Shown in pieces: positions 63,447 through 64,000 of a stretch of 64,000 bases of DNA; positions within the stretch are counted from its first letter, which is position 1; every line of letters starts with the position of its first letter. Location of the stretch: assembly GCF_017305915.1 (NCBI RefSeq), contig NZ_JAFKJN010000005.1, positions 328,203-392,202 of the forward strand, written 5' to 3'. This DNA is from Reyranella sp. Its GTDB lineage: Bacteria; Pseudomonadota; Alphaproteobacteria; Reyranellales; Reyranellaceae. Position numbers and translations under genes: made by a program. Below the pieces are notes generated by a model. It was given only the letters and a program-made list of their open reading frames with translations. It was not told where the DNA came from and did not search any database.

Positions 63447-64000
63447 TTACTGCACCACGATCTCGACGCGGCGGTTCTGCGGCTCGCGCACGCCGTCGGC
63501 CGTCGGGACCAGCGGCTGGCTCTCGCCCTTGCCGACCACCGAGATGGCCGTCGCCGGCACGCCGTTCTGGACCAGCGCGTCCTTGACCGCGTTGGCGCGG
63601 CGCAGCGACAGCGCCATGTTGTAGTTCTCCGGACCCGAGCGGTCGGCATGGCCGGTCGCCACGACGCGGGCGCTGCCCTTCGTCTTGAAGGCGTTGGCCG
63701 CCTGCTGGATCGTGGCCATGGCCTGCTGCGACAGGTTCGAGCGGTCCCAATCGAAGAACACCATGAAGGAGTTCGTCTGGGCGGCCGGCGGGGCCGGCGG
63801 CGGCGGTGCGACCGTCGGCGCGCCGAACTTCACCTGCAAGCTCAGCATCGCGCTGATGTTGTTGTTGCTGTAGCTGTTGCCCACGAAAGTCGGGCTGGTG
63901 GTGCCGTAGTAGCGCGCGTCCAAATTGACGCGGAACATCGGGTCGATGTTGTAGCCGACGCCGAGGATCGCCTGGTAGGCGAACTGCGTGGTGTCGGTCG
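63447..64000 (-). CDS. OmpA-family outer-membrane protein (5' part beyond the window)
   Basis: The minus-strand frame runs off the right edge. Visible part: beta-barrel strands (FAYQAILGVGYNIDP, FRVNLDARYYG, NISAMLSLQVKFG), a Pro-rich hinge (PPPPAPPAA), and the C-terminal OmpA domain: FFDWDRSNLSQQAMATIQQA, ATGHADRSGPENYNMALSLRRANAV and the final PQNRRVEIVVQ with the Asp and Arg that bind diaminopimelate. It tethers the outer membrane to peptidoglycan. Its start is not in the window. Confidence 0.88.
   Translation of the reverse strand, partial: TDTTQFAYQAILGVGYNIDPMFRVNLDARYYGTTSPTFVGNSYSNNNISAMLSLQVKFGAPTVAPPPPAPPAAQTNSFMVFFDWDRSNLSQQAMATIQQAANAFKTKGSARVVATGHADRSGPENYNMALSLRRANAVKDALVQNGVPATAISVVGKGESQPLVPTADGVREPQNRRVEIVVQ

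Overview
The window is high-G+C DNA, densely coded on both strands, with third codon positions almost all G or C. The gene families suggest a free-living alphaproteobacterium of the Hyphomicrobiales/Rhodospirillales kind, perhaps Reyranella- or Bradyrhizobium-like. The evidence is an aapJQMP general amino-acid importer, a TRAP importer, a FolM/FolB pair, Pit, CbpA/CbpM, many CoA-ester and flavin enzymes, and extragenic palindromes of the CTAGAGC...GCTCTAG and CCCTTCCTCCCC types. Genus assignment is inference. I see no rRNA, tRNA, CRISPR array, intact insertion sequence or prophage.

Layout. 1-4.8 kb: a PuuE-type deacetylase, a thioesterase, and a MarR regulator divergent from a three-gene set (ferredoxin-reductase, SDR, PaaA-like diiron protein). 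4.8-9.5 kb: an unknown protein, an alpha/beta hydrolase, an MlrC-type M81 protein and an orphan peptide-type binding protein. 9.5-12.5 kb: a DctPQM TRAP transporter behind a GntR-type palindrome. 12.5-14.9 kb: a pirin divergent from a CoA-ligase-like protein, separated by the same 19-bp operator as the MarR locus. 15-21.7 kb: an M23 peptidase and the aap operon with two tandem aapJ genes. 21.7-31.2 kb: rfbB, small lipoproteins, a lone receiver protein, two luciferase-like flavoenzymes, a phosphotransferase, and a minus-strand chain of overlapping genes (FolM-like SDR, folB, EamA exporter, fdtA, fdtB).

31.2-44.8 kb is mixed catabolic and stress metabolism: LhgO-like oxidase, OsmC, nitronate monooxygenase, hydrolase, GST, VOC protein, two enoyl-CoA hydratases, a 531-residue protein of unknown family, and a TetR-controlled P450/quinone-reductase unit. 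44.8-49.9 kb holds two tandem secreted Cys-pair proteins, a hydrolase/luciferase-like/enoyl-CoA hydratase series and a threonine aldolase. 49.9-64 kb holds a lone molybdopterin-type large subunit, CbpM/CbpA, an ABC membrane domain without ATPase, an acyl-CoA dehydrogenase, a DUF1194 protein, a His-rich small protein with Pit, LysR, a GFA/FMN pair, AroQ, a membrane protein with an inserted cyclic-nucleotide domain, and an OmpA-type porin running off the end.

The best candidate for an undescribed system is the MarR-controlled 'mini-Paa' set at 1.5-4.75 kb. Its operator TTGTTTG-N5-CAAACAA recurs exactly, with different spacer bases, 11.4 kb away between the pirin and the CoA-ligase-like gene. 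This suggests a small regulon that makes an acyl-CoA, oxygenates it with a reduced diiron enzyme, and oxidises the product. The other notable theme is that extragenic palindromes sit at convergent gene ends and supply the stop codons of the flanking genes.
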